The translations under genes were made by a program, and so were the position numbers. This document shows, piece after piece, positions 36,994 through 44,968 of a stretch of 64,000 nt of DNA. The stretch lies in NCBI GenBank assembly GCA_046081125.1, contig JBJTVH010000097.1, positions 1 to 64,000 of the forward strand, given 5' to 3'. The notes under the pieces are model-generated. The model was not told the DNA's origin and ran no database searches. It saw nothing but the letters and a program-made list of their open reading frames with translations. How positions within the stretch are numbered: the first letter of the stretch is position 1; each line of letters opens with the position of its first letter. This DNA is from JBEIFW01 sp046081125. GTDB lineage: Bacteria; Actinomycetota; Acidimicrobiia; Acidimicrobiales; Ilumatobacteraceae.

Positions 36994-38547
36994 TCAGTAG
37001 TCGGTGGGCACGCCGCCCTCGGCGACGCGCCGGGCCACGAACTCGTCGAGCTCGGCCCGCACCGCGTCGTCCATCGGCGGGGGCTCGTACGCGGCGAGCA
37101 GCTCTTTCCACACCCGGTTGGCCTTGCCGGCGGCCTCGGGGCGACCGGCCTCGGCCCAGGTCTCGTAGTTGCGCCAGTCCGACAGCATCGGATGGTGGAA
37201 CGCCGTGCGGAACCGGGCCTGGGTGTGGCCGACGCCGAAGAAGTGACCACCGGGACCGACCTCGGCGATGGCGTCGACGGCGAGGGAATCGGCATCGACG
37301 GGCATCGGGTCGCAGAACGCAGCCACCATCTGGAGCAACTCGGCGTCGAGGATCATCTTTTCGTAGCTGGCGTGGAGGCCGCCTTCCATCCAGCCCGCTC
37401 CGTGCATGAGCAGGTTGACCCCGCCCATCACCGCGCCCCACAGCGAGAACACGCTCTCGTATGCGGCCTGGGCGTCGACGGCGTTGGCCGCGCAGGCGTT
37501 GGAGGAGCGGTAGGGCACGCGGTACCGCCGGGCGAGCTGCCCGCCGACCATCGCAGCCTTCAGGTACTCGGGCGTGCCGAACGCCGGCGCCCCGGACTGC
37601 ATGTCGACGTTGGAGGTGAACCCGCCGTACACCACCGGTGCGCCGGGCCGGACCACCTGGGTGAACGCGATCCCGGCGAGCGCTTCGGCGTTCTGCTGGG
37701 CAAGGGCCCCCGGGATCGTCACCGGGGCCATCGCCCCGGCGAGCGTGAACGGGGTCATCACGATCACCTGGTTGCGGGCCGAGAACGCCATGATCCCCTG
37801 CAGCATGGGCGCGTCGAGGCGCAGCGGGCTCGAGGAGTTGATGACGCTGAACACCGATGGCTCCGCATCGAGCGTGGCGTGATCGAGCCCGCGGGCGATC
37901 CGGACCAACTCGAGCGCGTCGAGGTTCCGTTGCGTCCCCAACGAGTAGGCATGGATCGCCTTGTCGCACAATGTGACGGCGTCGTACAGCGCATGGAGGT
38001 GGCGGACCGAGGCGTGGACGTCCACCGGTTCGACGGGGTATCCGGCGAGCAGGTGCACGACGTCGAGCGTCCGGGTCAGGCGCACCAGGTTCTGGTAGTC
38101 GTGACGGTTGCCCACACGCCGGCCGCCGTCGAGGTCGGCGACGTTGGGAGCGCTGGCCACCGATCCGAAGGCCATCCAGTCGCCCCCGATACGGAGGTGG
38201 TGCGCCGGATTGGTGGCGTGCAGCGTGAACTCGCTCGGCGCAGTGGCGATGCGTTCGAGGACCCAGTCCCGATCGAACCGCACGCGCGCCGAGCCCGACT
38301 CGACTTCGGCACCCGCGTCGGCCAGCAGCCGTCGGGCGTCGGCATCGAGGAAATCCATCCCGACGCGCTCGAGGATGTCGAGCGAGGCATCGTGGATCGC
38401 TTCGAGCTCGTCGACGGACACGACCTCCGTCGGCCGGAACCGCATCCGAGGCTGCGACCACGGGCGCTGCTCGGGCAGCCGGGTGCGGGGGGCCTCGGCA
38501 CGCCCGCTGCGGCGGCGCCGCTGCGGTACCGGTTCTGTGTCGCTCAT
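36994..38547 (-). CDS. MttB-family corrinoid-dependent methyltransferase, non-pyrrolysine
   Basis: A 517-aa TIM-barrel methyltransferase of the trimethylamine methyltransferase superfamily. Typical parts are the N-terminal SLDILERVGM, INSSSPLRLD, MAPVTIPGALAQQNAE and GAGWMEGGLHASYEK near the C-terminus. No in-frame TAG interrupts the gene, so it lacks pyrrolysine. Members of that kind include glycine betaine and other quaternary amine methyltransferases, not TMA enzymes. It starts the demethylation operon and should methylate the corrinoid protein encoded at 25915-26622. Confidence 0.92.
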   Translation of the reverse strand: MSDTEPVPQRRRRSGRAEAPRTRLPEQRPWSQPRMRFRPTEVVSVDELEAIHDASLDILERVGMDFLDADARRLLADAGAEVESGSARVRFDRDWVLERIATAPSEFTLHATNPAHHLRIGGDWMAFGSVASAPNVADLDGGRRVGNRHDYQNLVRLTRTLDVVHLLAGYPVEPVDVHASVRHLHALYDAVTLCDKAIHAYSLGTQRNLDALELVRIARGLDHATLDAEPSVFSVINSSSPLRLDAPMLQGIMAFSARNQVIVMTPFTLAGAMAPVTIPGALAQQNAEALAGIAFTQVVRPGAPVVYGGFTSNVDMQSGAPAFGTPEYLKAAMVGGQLARRYRVPYRSSNACAANAVDAQAAYESVFSLWGAVMGGVNLLMHGAGWMEGGLHASYEKMILDAELLQMVAAFCDPMPVDADSLAVDAIAEVGPGGHFFGVGHTQARFRTAFHHPMLSDWRNYETWAEAGRPEAAGKANRVWKELLAAYEPPPMDDAVRAELDEFVARRVAEGGVPTDY

Positions 38548-38578
38548 CGGTCCCCGCCGCTCGCTCTCGACCCGGCCG

Positions 38579-38584
38579 ACCCTA
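38579..38584 (-). promoter_or_regulatory. Candidate -10 box of the mttB-sox operon
   Basis: On the minus strand TAGGGT lies about 31 bp before ATG 38547, in the 43-bp gap after the DUF2231 gene. This fits a TANNNT actinobacterial -10 element and would give the operon its own promoter. A matching -35 is not obvious. Confidence 0.35.
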
Positions 38585-38590
38585 CCCGGG

Positions 38591-39064
38591 TCACGACGGC
38601 ACGACCCCGGTCCAGTGCGACTCGGCACCCGAGTGCCCGGTCCGCACCATCCAGACGGTGGAGGCGACGGCGAGGACCACGGTGAGCGCCGACAGACCCA
38701 GGCGCGCCGGGCGACCCCAGGACGGCGCCTCGGCCCGGCGGGCCACGAGGCGCCCGATGCCGACGAGAGCGCCGAGGACGACGAACAGACCGAACACGAG
38801 CACCCGCGTGGTGTCGGCCAGTTCCTCGTGCTCGCGCACGGCCGCCGTGCCCTGGAGGAGTTCATCGAGCGCCTCGCCGGACTCGCCGGCCAGGAACGTG
38901 GCGACGAGGACCACGAACGACGCCGCCACGACGGGGAGGCCGAGCCGGCGCTGCCATACGGGCCGGACGGCGATCGCGATCGCTGCGAGCGCGACGAGCG
39001 GTGACAACACGAGCGGCGCATGCACGAAGAACGGATGGGCCGGCAGGCCGAACAAGGTCTCCAT
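38591..39064 (-). CDS. DUF2231-type membrane protein
   Basis: A 157-aa membrane protein that opens with METLFGLPAHPFFVHAPLVL, the usual beginning of DUF2231 proteins, followed by three further hydrophobic helices. Charged residues cluster in EHEELADTTRV. Function is not known; some members are linked to redox or copper proteins, and a cupredoxin gene is divergent here. ATG 39064 abuts a 12-bp hairpin, with no free ribosome-binding site. Confidence 0.75.
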   Translation of the reverse strand: METLFGLPAHPFFVHAPLVLSPLVALAAIAIAVRPVWQRRLGLPVVAASFVVLVATFLAGESGEALDELLQGTAAVREHEELADTTRVLVFGLFVVLGALVGIGRLVARRAEAPSWGRPARLGLSALTVVLAVASTVWMVRTGHSGAESHWTGVVPS

Positions 39065-39093
39065 GCGGGGCGACCGTATCCCGGTCGCCCCGC
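39065..39093. promoter_or_regulatory. Perfect 12-bp inverted repeat spanning the -10 of the DUF2231 gene
   Basis: Arms 39065-39076 (GCGGGGCGACCG) and 39082-39093 are exact reverse complements with a 5-bp loop TATCC. On the minus strand the loop edge gives TACGGT (39073-39078), which ends 8 nt before ATG 39064. The repeat thus covers a likely leaderless -10 element and looks like a repressor operator. No upstream minus-strand gene needs a terminator here. Confidence 0.55.
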
Positions 39094-39130
39094 CCGGGCT
39101 TCCGACCTCGGCCCACCCCGTGCGGACGCC

Positions 39131-39136
39131 TAACAT
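39131..39136 (+). promoter_or_regulatory. Candidate -10 box of the cupredoxin gene
   Basis: TAACAT lies 27 bp before GTG 39163 and is part of a small inverted repeat, AACAT (39132-39136) and ATGTT (39141-39145). The message would carry a short leader containing GAGGAGG (39152-39158). Confidence 0.4.
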
Positions 39137-39162
39137 GACGATGTTGCGCTCGAGGAGGATGT

Positions 39163-39765
39163 GTGGCTCGTCGTTCAGGACTGATGCTCGCCGTGATCGC
39201 GGCAGCCGGGATGCTCGCCGCCTGCGGCGACGATTCGTCATCGAGCGCCACGACGACGGCGGCGACCACGGCCGCCGCCACGACCGGGGCGGCGACTACC
39301 AAGGCCGCTCCCACGACGGCGGCGGCGGCCACCACGAGCGCATCGGCCACGACGGCGACGACGGCGGCCACCACGGGGGCGACGACCACCAAGGCCGCCG
39401 CTGCGGGCGCGCCCACCTCGGTGGAGGTGGTGCTCAAGGAGTGGTCGATCGAGGCGCCGACCAAGATCAAGGCGGGCACCATCGAATTCGTGGTCAAGAA
39501 CGCCGGGACGGCGAACCACGAGCTCGACATCGTGAAGGGTGACTCGTACGCAGCGCTACCGAAGAGCGATTCGGGCGCGATCCTCGAGGACAAGCTTCCG
39601 GCCGGGGCGCTCCAGCCGGTCGTGGGTCGTTTCGCCGCCAACGCCACGGCCAAGGGCACGGTGACGGTCACCCCGGGCAAGTACGTGCTCGTGTGCAACA
39701 TCGCGTTCGGTGCGAACAGCCATGCCGGCAAGGGACAGCGCCTCGACATCGAGGTGACCGCCTGA
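39163..39765 (+). CDS. Cupredoxin-like lipoprotein
   Basis: A 200-aa exported lipoprotein. The signal peptide ends in the lipobox MLAAC near residue 21. A linker of about 60 residues made almost only of Thr, Ala and Ser follows. The C-terminal about 115 residues are a plastocyanin/azurin-like domain. Candidate type 1 copper ligands are His in TANHELD, Cys in LVCNI and His in NSHAG; a following Met ligand is not evident. A periplasmic or surface electron carrier or copper binder is likely. Confidence 0.8.
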   Translation: MARRSGLMLAVIAAAGMLAACGDDSSSSATTTAATTAAATTGAATTKAAPTTAAAATTSASATTATTAATTGATTTKAAAAGAPTSVEVVLKEWSIEAPTKIKAGTIEFVVKNAGTANHELDIVKGDSYAALPKSDSGAILEDKLPAGALQPVVGRFAANATAKGTVTVTPGKYVLVCNIAFGANSHAGKGQRLDIEVTA

Positions 39766-39811
39766 GACCGGGCCCGCTGTCGAACGCTGCGAAAAATCCC
39801 AGCGTGTCCCC

Positions 39812-39839
39812 TTGACAATGGCCTGACCGGTCGTAGTGT
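39812..39839 (+). promoter_or_regulatory. Promoter of the whiB-like gene
   Basis: TTGACA (39812-39817) and TAGTGT (39834-39839) are separated by 16 bp, a near-consensus sigma-A-type promoter. Transcription should start around 39846. This rules out the in-frame GTG at 39838, which lies in the -10 element, as a start codon. Confidence 0.65.
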
Positions 39840-39876
39840 GCCACCCCGAACGGTCGACTTCGAGGGGCGATCAACC

Positions 39877-40116
39877 GTGGCAGCTTCCCGTTTGGTTTGG
39901 CTGGATCGTGGCGCATGCAAAGGCCTCGATCCGGAGATCTTCTACCCCGAGACCGACGAGGAGGCCGACGCGGCCAAGGAGATCTGCGGCCGCTGCGTCG
40001 TGCAGAAAGCCTGCCTCGAGCACGCCCTCCTCGCGCGGGAGAAGGTCGGCGTGTGGGGCGGTGCCACCGAGCGCGAGCGCCGCCGGATCGTGCGCCAGCG
40101 TCGCCGCAGCGCCTGA
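39877..40116 (+). CDS. WhiB-family iron-sulfur transcription factor
   Basis: A 79-aa Wbl protein, a family restricted to actinobacteria and their phages. Four cysteines are placed as expected: one in RGACKG, two in ICGRCVV and one in QKACLEHA, binding a 4Fe-4S cluster. GVWGG is the sigma-contact turn, and ERERRRIVRQRRR the basic C-terminal DNA-binding tail. GTG 39877 follows GAGGGG and lies about 30 nt after the predicted transcription start. It probably works with the principal sigma factor. Confidence 0.93.
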   Translation: MAASRLVWLDRGACKGLDPEIFYPETDEEADAAKEICGRCVVQKACLEHALLAREKVGVWGGATERERRRIVRQRRRSA

Positions 40117-40135
40117 GCCCGACGGGCGGCGCCGG

Positions 40136-40141
40136 TAGCCT
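40136..40141 (+). promoter_or_regulatory. -10 box of a likely leaderless promoter
   Basis: TAGCCT ends 9 nt before GTG 40151 of trpD. No clear ribosome-binding site is present at that start. Confidence 0.4.
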
Positions 40142-40150
40142 GCCCCGGTT

Positions 40151-41197
40151 GTGGAATCACAACCGTTCGATGCCGTCGGCGGCTGGCCCGGCGTACTGGG
40201 TTCGCTGATCGCCGGGCACGACCTCGACGCCTCACTCGCCGGGGCTGCGATGGGTCAGATCCTCGAGGGGAACGCCACCCCTGCGCAGATCGCCGGCTTC
40301 GTGATCGCTTTGCGGATGAAGGGCGAATCGGTCAGCGAGTTGTCGGGGATGCTCGATGCGATGCTCGCTGCGGGGGAGCCGGTGGTGCTTCCCGAGGGCC
40401 TCGACGCCGTCGACATCGTGGGCACCGGTGGCGACCGGAGCCATTCGATCAACGTCTCGACCCTGTCGATGCTGGTGGTCGCAGGGGCCGGGGTGCCGGT
40501 GTGCAAGCACGGGAACCGAGCGGCGTCGTCGAGCTGTGGTGCGGCCGACCTGCTCGCCGAGTTGGGGGTCCGAATCGAACTCGACCCCGCTTCGGTCGCC
40601 GCGTGCGTGGCCGAGACCGGGGTGGGGTTCTGCTTCGCTCCCCGCTTCCATCCGGCGCTGCGGCATGCCGGCCCGACCCGGCGCGAACTCGGCGTGCCGA
40701 CGGCGTTCAACATCCTCGGCCCGCTCGCCAACCCGGCACGGGTGCGGCGGTTCGCGCTCGGGGTTGCCGATGCCCGCATGGCGCCCAAGATGCTCGGCGT
40801 GTTGCAGTCCGAGGGGGCGGTGCGTGCGCTCGTGGTGCACGGCGACGACGGCCTCGACGAACTGACCACCACGACGACGTCGAACGTGTGGGAACTGCGC
40901 GACGGGTCGGTCACCCATTGGATCCTCGACCCGCGCGACCTCGGCGTGGCCCGGGCGACGGCGCCGGACCTGCGCGGGGGCGATCCGGCGCTGAACGCCC
41001 GCTTCGCACGCGCCGTGCTCGCGGGCGATCGCGGCCCACACCGAGACATCGTCGTGCTCAATGCGGCGGCGGGGTTGCTCGTGGCAGGCCGCGTCGATGA
41101 TCTGGTGGAGGGGGTGCAGTTGGCGGGCGACACGATCGACGCCGGTTCGGCGGCGGCCACGCTCGATCGTCTGGTCGAGCGCTCGACCCGCGGCTGA
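40151..41197 (+). CDS. trpD: Anthranilate phosphoribosyltransferase
   Basis: A 348-aa enzyme of tryptophan synthesis that joins anthranilate to PRPP. Conserved motifs are VDIVGTGGDRSHSINVST (PRPP site), CKHGNRAASSSCGAADLLAELGV (anthranilate site), FCFAPRFHPA and FNILGPLANP. Length is normal. It stands alone, without other trp genes in the window, and is convergent with the nuclease gene, 23 bp away. Confidence 0.95.
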   Translation: MESQPFDAVGGWPGVLGSLIAGHDLDASLAGAAMGQILEGNATPAQIAGFVIALRMKGESVSELSGMLDAMLAAGEPVVLPEGLDAVDIVGTGGDRSHSINVSTLSMLVVAGAGVPVCKHGNRAASSSCGAADLLAELGVRIELDPASVAACVAETGVGFCFAPRFHPALRHAGPTRRELGVPTAFNILGPLANPARVRRFALGVADARMAPKMLGVLQSEGAVRALVVHGDDGLDELTTTTTSNVWELRDGSVTHWILDPRDLGVARATAPDLRGGDPALNARFARAVLAGDRGPHRDIVVLNAAAGLLVAGRVDDLVEGVQLAGDTIDAGSAAATLDRLVERSTRG

Positions 41198-41220
41198 GGC
41201 GGGGCCGCTGGCGGGCGGTG

Positions 41221-42858
41221 TCAGCGGCGGGCGATCGGGCTGCGGCGGGCCTGGAACGACGGCACTCGGGTGGCGGGGGAGCTGAGCAGGCCGTCGCAGG
41301 TGTCGATGCGCAGCCGACCGGCCTCGGCATCGAGCCAGGCGCCGACACACGTGAGTTCGTCGTCGTCGGGGGACTCGGCGACGTCGCCCTCCAGCAGGAC
41401 CAGGCGTGGCTGGGCGTCGTGCGCCGTCCACGAGGTGACGAGCCGCCCGCCGACGAGTTCGGCACCGCCACCGTCGGCCATCTGGATACGCAACCGCCCG
41501 GACCGGCGCAGCGAATCGACGCGGCGCTGACGGCGCACGACGCGTGCGAAGGCCTCGGCGCGGTCGCGCACGGTGGCGGCCTCCTCGAACCGCTCCTGGG
41601 CGGCGAGCAGACGCATCCGTTCGGCGAGGGGTTCGAGGACGATCTCCGGGCGACCCTGCAACGCATCGAGGGTGCGGCGCACCACGGTCGCGTAGCCGGC
41701 GGCATCGGCGCCGCCGGCGCACGGGCAGCTCGCCACCCCGAGCCGTGCCGGAGCGCAGGGACCTTCCCGCAGCGGGGGCCCGCCGGCGCGGGGGCGCAAC
41801 GTGCAGCGCCGCAGCGGCAAGGCCGACTCGACCGCTTCGACCACCTGACCGGCGAGGCCGGCGGGCAGCGGGCCGAGCGTGACGGCCGGCCCGGCGCCCG
41901 GGGTGCGCCCGACGACGAGGCGCGGGAACACCGCCGTGGGATCGAACCGTACGTACGAGTTCGCCCGATCACCCTTGCCGACCGCGTTGTAGCGCGGGCG
42001 GTGGTGGCGGATCAGGTGGTGCTCGCGCACGGCGGCTTCGAGGGTGGTGGCGCAGGTGAGGTGGTCGATCCGGTGCACCTCGCGCAGGAGCCCGCCGACG
42101 CGGCGGCGCTCGTCGCCCGAGAAATAGGAGCGCACCCGCTGGCGCAGGTCGGTGGCCTTCCCGACGTAGAGCACCTCCTCGCTCGCACCGAGGAAGCGAT
42201 AGACGCCGGGCCGACGGGGCAGGTCGGTGGTGAGGCGGAGCTTGCCGACCTGTGGGTGGCCGCCGAGGCGGGGGAGCGCAAGGAGATCGTCGAGGCCGAG
42301 CACGCCGAGCCGGGCGGCGCGTTCGAGGAGCAGGTGGAGCAGCTCCATGGTGGCGAGGGCGTCGTCGAGTGCTCGGTGGGTGGGCTTGTGGTGGAGCCGG
42401 AAGCGCTCGGCGAGCGTGCCCAGGCGGCAGTTGGGCACCTCGTCGCGCACCAGGCGCCGGGCGAGGGCGCACGTGTCGACGGTGGGATTGGCCAGTCGGG
42501 GCCGGTGGTCGGCCGTGAGCGCAGCATCGAGGAAGGAGACATCGAACCGGACGTTGTGGCCCACGACGACGGTGCCCTCGAGGAAGTCGGCGAGCGTGGG
42601 CAGCACGGCGGTGATCCGCGGGGCGGGTGCGATCATCGCCTCGGTGATGCCGGTGAGGTAGGTGATCTCGGGCGGGATGCCCCGACCCGGGTTCACCAGC
42701 GTTTGCAGGGTGCCGATGATCTCCCCGCCCCGCACCTTCACGGCGCCGATCTCGGTGAGCGCATCGGTGGCGGGGCTGGTGCCCGTGGTCTCGACGTCGA
42801 CCACGCAGAAGGTGACCTCGACCAGCGGCGTACCCAGGTCGTCGAACGTACGTTGCAC
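41221..42858 (-). CDS. DEDDh exonuclease fused to UvrC-like GIY-YIG nuclease
   Basis: A 545-aa protein joining two nucleases. Residues 15-180 form an exonuclease of the DNA polymerase III epsilon type: VVDVETTG (D21, E23), VGHNVRFD and HRALDDALAT. Residues of about 215-300 form a GIY-YIG domain (PGVYRFLG, VLYVGKATDLRQRV). Next come four cysteines in the UvrC iron-sulfur arrangement (RRC, GPC, SCPC) and a UVR motif (RFEEAATVRDRAE). The UvrC RNase H-like and HhH ends are absent. It resembles the actinobacterial counterpart of Cho-type repair nucleases. GTG 42858 has TACGGT 7 nt upstream. Confidence 0.9.
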   Translation of the reverse strand: MQRTFDDLGTPLVEVTFCVVDVETTGTSPATDALTEIGAVKVRGGEIIGTLQTLVNPGRGIPPEITYLTGITEAMIAPAPRITAVLPTLADFLEGTVVVGHNVRFDVSFLDAALTADHRPRLANPTVDTCALARRLVRDEVPNCRLGTLAERFRLHHKPTHRALDDALATMELLHLLLERAARLGVLGLDDLLALPRLGGHPQVGKLRLTTDLPRRPGVYRFLGASEEVLYVGKATDLRQRVRSYFSGDERRRVGGLLREVHRIDHLTCATTLEAAVREHHLIRHHRPRYNAVGKGDRANSYVRFDPTAVFPRLVVGRTPGAGPAVTLGPLPAGLAGQVVEAVESALPLRRCTLRPRAGGPPLREGPCAPARLGVASCPCAGGADAAGYATVVRRTLDALQGRPEIVLEPLAERMRLLAAQERFEEAATVRDRAEAFARVVRRQRRVDSLRRSGRLRIQMADGGGAELVGGRLVTSWTAHDAQPRLVLLEGDVAESPDDDELTCVGAWLDAEAGRLRIDTCDGLLSSPATRVPSFQARRSPIARR

Positions 42859-42982
42859 CCGACCCACCGTAGCGAACGGGTGTACGAAGTTGCGGGGGGG
42901 TGGGGGCGAGGGCGTCGCTGCGCAGCGGCGCACGGCGGGAACCTCCGGGGTACTCGCCGATCCGGGCCGTAGCATCCCGCCC
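42859..42982. promoter_or_regulatory. Divergent leaderless promoters with a palindrome
   Basis: The spacer holds TACGGT on the minus strand (42866-42871), 7 nt before GTG 42858, and TAGCAT on the plus strand (42970-42975), 7 nt before ATG 42983. CGCTGCGCAGCG at 42916-42927 is a perfect 12-bp palindrome between them. A G-rich run lies at about 42893-42906. Confidence 0.5.
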
Positions 42983-44353
42983 ATGGCCGACGAGGGAGCC
43001 GGGGTGCCCGACGAGGCGATCCGACCCGCCCTCGAGCTGGCCTTCGCCGCGGCCGTCCTCGCTGCTCGCCCGCCGACGTCGGTCCCGCTCCCGACGGCGT
43101 TGCGCCCCTTCGCCCGGTTCCAGAAGCTGCCGACGGCGGCCCTCGCGGTGGTGCGCCGGGTGCTCGACGCCGACGACGGGTTCCGGGAGCGGCTGGCCGC
43201 CTCGGTGGATGCCGACCTGCTCGGCCGACCGTCGCACCTCTACTTGGCTCGTCCGCCGGGTTGGGAGGCCGAACTCGCCACGCTGGTGGCCGACCAGGAG
43301 GCGGCACAGGCCGCTGCCCTCGACGCTCGCGAGGAGCGCAGCGCCCGCCGTCGTCTGGCGGCGGCGGAGGCGGCTGCGCAGCGGACCGGTGCCGAGCTCG
43401 CTGCGGCGACGATCGAGCTTGCGGTGCGGGCCGAGGCCGTCGCCGCCGCCGAGCGGCGCGCCGCCGAACTCGAGCGGGCGCTGACGGGTTCGGAGGGAGA
43501 ACGTCGAGGTCTGGAGCGCCGGCTGCGCGCCGCCGAGGAGCGGGCGGTGGCCGCTGAGCAGCGCTGTGACGCCGCCGAGCTACGAGCGAACACGGCCGAG
43601 GCGCGCGCCGATACCGCCGAGGGAGTTGCGGCGGCGGCGTTGGCGCGGGTGGCGGAGCTGGAGGCCGTACCTGCGCCGCCGGCGAGCGGGCCGACGGCCC
43701 CGGCGGTCGGTCCGATCGCGGCCGTCGACCGGGCGCTCGCGCTCATGGACGACGCCGTCGTGCGCCTGGCGGCGGCCGTCGAGCGTGCCCGTGGCCTGCT
43801 CGAACCGGCGCCGGCCGCCGCGCCAACCCCCGCGCCGGCCCCCGCGCCCGCCGCAGCGCCGGCTGCCGCGCCGGCCGCCGCGTCGGGCCCTCGCGATCGC
43901 CGGCGGGTGCCCCTCGCCGTCGTGCGCGGGCTCCCGGCCGATTCCGCTGAGCTCGCCCGAGCCTGGCTGGCCATGCCCGGGGTGATCCTGCTCGTCGACG
44001 GCTACAACGTGGCCAAACTGGGTTGGCCGGGCGAGTCGTTGCCCGTGCAACGAGAGCGGCTGCTCGACGCGCTCGAGGCCATGGAGGCCCGGCTCGGTAC
44101 GCAGGTGGAGGTCGTGTTCGACGGAGCCGAACTCGGGGCAGCCCAGCCGTCGGGCCGCCGGCACGTGCGCGTGTCGTTCAGCCCGCCCGGCGTGAGCGCA
44201 GACGACATGATCCTCGAGTGGTTGGCCGCGCTTGCGGCAACGATCCCGGTGATCGTCGCCACCGACGACGGTGCCGTGCGCGAAGCGGCTCGCCGGCGCC
44301 ACGGCGCCACGCTCATCGGCTCCCGGCAGCTCCTGGCGGTGGCCCGCTGCTGA
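42983..44353 (+). CDS. NYN-domain (YacP-like) predicted ribonuclease with coiled coil
   Basis: A 456-aa protein. The N-terminal about 100 residues are helical with LRPFARFQKLPTAAL, then a long Ala/Glu/Arg heptad-rich coiled coil (residues of about 95-225), a Pro/Ala linker (about 275-305) and a C-terminal NYN/PIN-like domain starting MPGVILLVDGYNVAKLGWPG. The acidic residues in LVDGYN, VVFDGAE and VATDDGAVREAA are the expected metal ligands. An RNase acting on rRNA or mRNA is plausible. Its end overlaps the convergent SRPBCC gene by 41 bp. Confidence 0.8.
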   Translation: MADEGAGVPDEAIRPALELAFAAAVLAARPPTSVPLPTALRPFARFQKLPTAALAVVRRVLDADDGFRERLAASVDADLLGRPSHLYLARPPGWEAELATLVADQEAAQAAALDAREERSARRRLAAAEAAAQRTGAELAAATIELAVRAEAVAAAERRAAELERALTGSEGERRGLERRLRAAEERAVAAEQRCDAAELRANTAEARADTAEGVAAAALARVAELEAVPAPPASGPTAPAVGPIAAVDRALALMDDAVVRLAAAVERARGLLEPAPAAAPTPAPAPAPAAAPAAAPAAASGPRDRRRVPLAVVRGLPADSAELARAWLAMPGVILLVDGYNVAKLGWPGESLPVQRERLLDALEAMEARLGTQVEVVFDGAELGAAQPSGRRHVRVSFSPPGVSADDMILEWLAALAATIPVIVATDDGAVREAARRRHGATLIGSRQLLAVARC

Positions 44354-44774
44354 CCGCCTCGGCGAGGCGCCGCCGGCCGGTCTCGACCTGGTCGGCCAGG
44401 AGTCGTTCGAGCACCGGACCGAACAGCCCGCCGTCGTAGACGAGTTCGACGACGAGACGTGCGCCGGTGTCGGTCGGGGTGACCTCGGCGCCGAGCACCC
44501 AGGCCGAATGCGACCGGCCGTCGCGTTCGGCTCGCTCGAACCGGACCGAACGGGGCGCGTCGTGACGTGAGCGCACCATCCGGAGCCGCTTGGATCGCGC
44601 GAGCGGACCGAGGCGGCCGGTCAGCTCGACCGCCCAGGCGGGCGGCTCGGCGGCGGGCTCGGCGCCCGCCCGGCTGACGAGCGGCATCCACGTCGGATAG
44701 TGCGTGAGATCCTCGACCCAAGCGAACACGGTCTCGGGGGAGGCGGGGAGTTCGTGGACCACGACCTGGCGCAC
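44313..44774 (-). CDS. SRPBCC/polyketide cyclase-like protein
   Basis: A 153-aa START-like fold protein: VVVHELPASPETVFAWVEDL at the start and WMPLVSRAG just after it, beta-rich middle and the long C-terminal helix LLADQVETGRRRLAEAV. Ligand unknown. GTG 44774 is one base from the stop of the zinc-ribbon gene, and it is the last gene of a three-gene minus-strand operon. Confidence 0.75.
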   Translation of the reverse strand: MRQVVVHELPASPETVFAWVEDLTHYPTWMPLVSRAGAEPAAEPPAWAVELTGRLGPLARSKRLRMVRSRHDAPRSVRFERAERDGRSHSAWVLGAEVTPTDTGARLVVELVYDGGLFGPVLERLLADQVETGRRRLAEAVSSGPPPGAAGSR

Positions 44775-44775
44775 G

Positions 44776-44961
44776 TCACTCCTTGAGCGCGACGGCGTTC
44801 GGGGTGACGTTCATCTTCGGTTCGTACGCCGCGACCTCGACGCGGCGGGCCTCGCCGCCGAGCGCCGCACGCAGTTCGTCGCGGCATGCGGTGCAGGGGC
44901 CGTAGAAGCGGCCCGTGCGTTCGGTGCGGCAGCGGGGGCACGTGAAGGTGATCGGGTCCAT
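44776..44961 (-). CDS. Small zinc-ribbon protein
   Basis: A 61-aa protein with CPRC and CTAC, two CxxC knuckles 13 residues apart, binding one zinc. The sequence TERTGRFYGPCTACRDEL between and after them is typical of short actinobacterial zinc ribbons. ATG 44961 lies 7 bp after the DUF3499 stop, so it is part of the same transcript. Confidence 0.75.
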   Translation of the reverse strand: MDPITFTCPRCRTERTGRFYGPCTACRDELRAALGGEARRVEVAAYEPKMNVTPNAVALKE

Positions 44962-44968
44962 CGGTCGC

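Noticed and set aside
36994..38547. Pyrrolysine-containing trimethylamine methyltransferase
   Set aside because: There is no in-frame TAG, and no pyl genes are present in the window. The protein belongs to the non-pyrrolysine branch.
38548..39064. Cobalamin riboswitch before the corrinoid or mttB operons
   Set aside because: The leaders available (25784-25914 and 38548-38590) are too short for a B12 riboswitch, and I see no B12-box-like segment.
39838..39876. Longer WhiB start at GTG 39838
   Set aside because: This codon lies in the -10 element of a near-consensus promoter, so it would not be transcribed.
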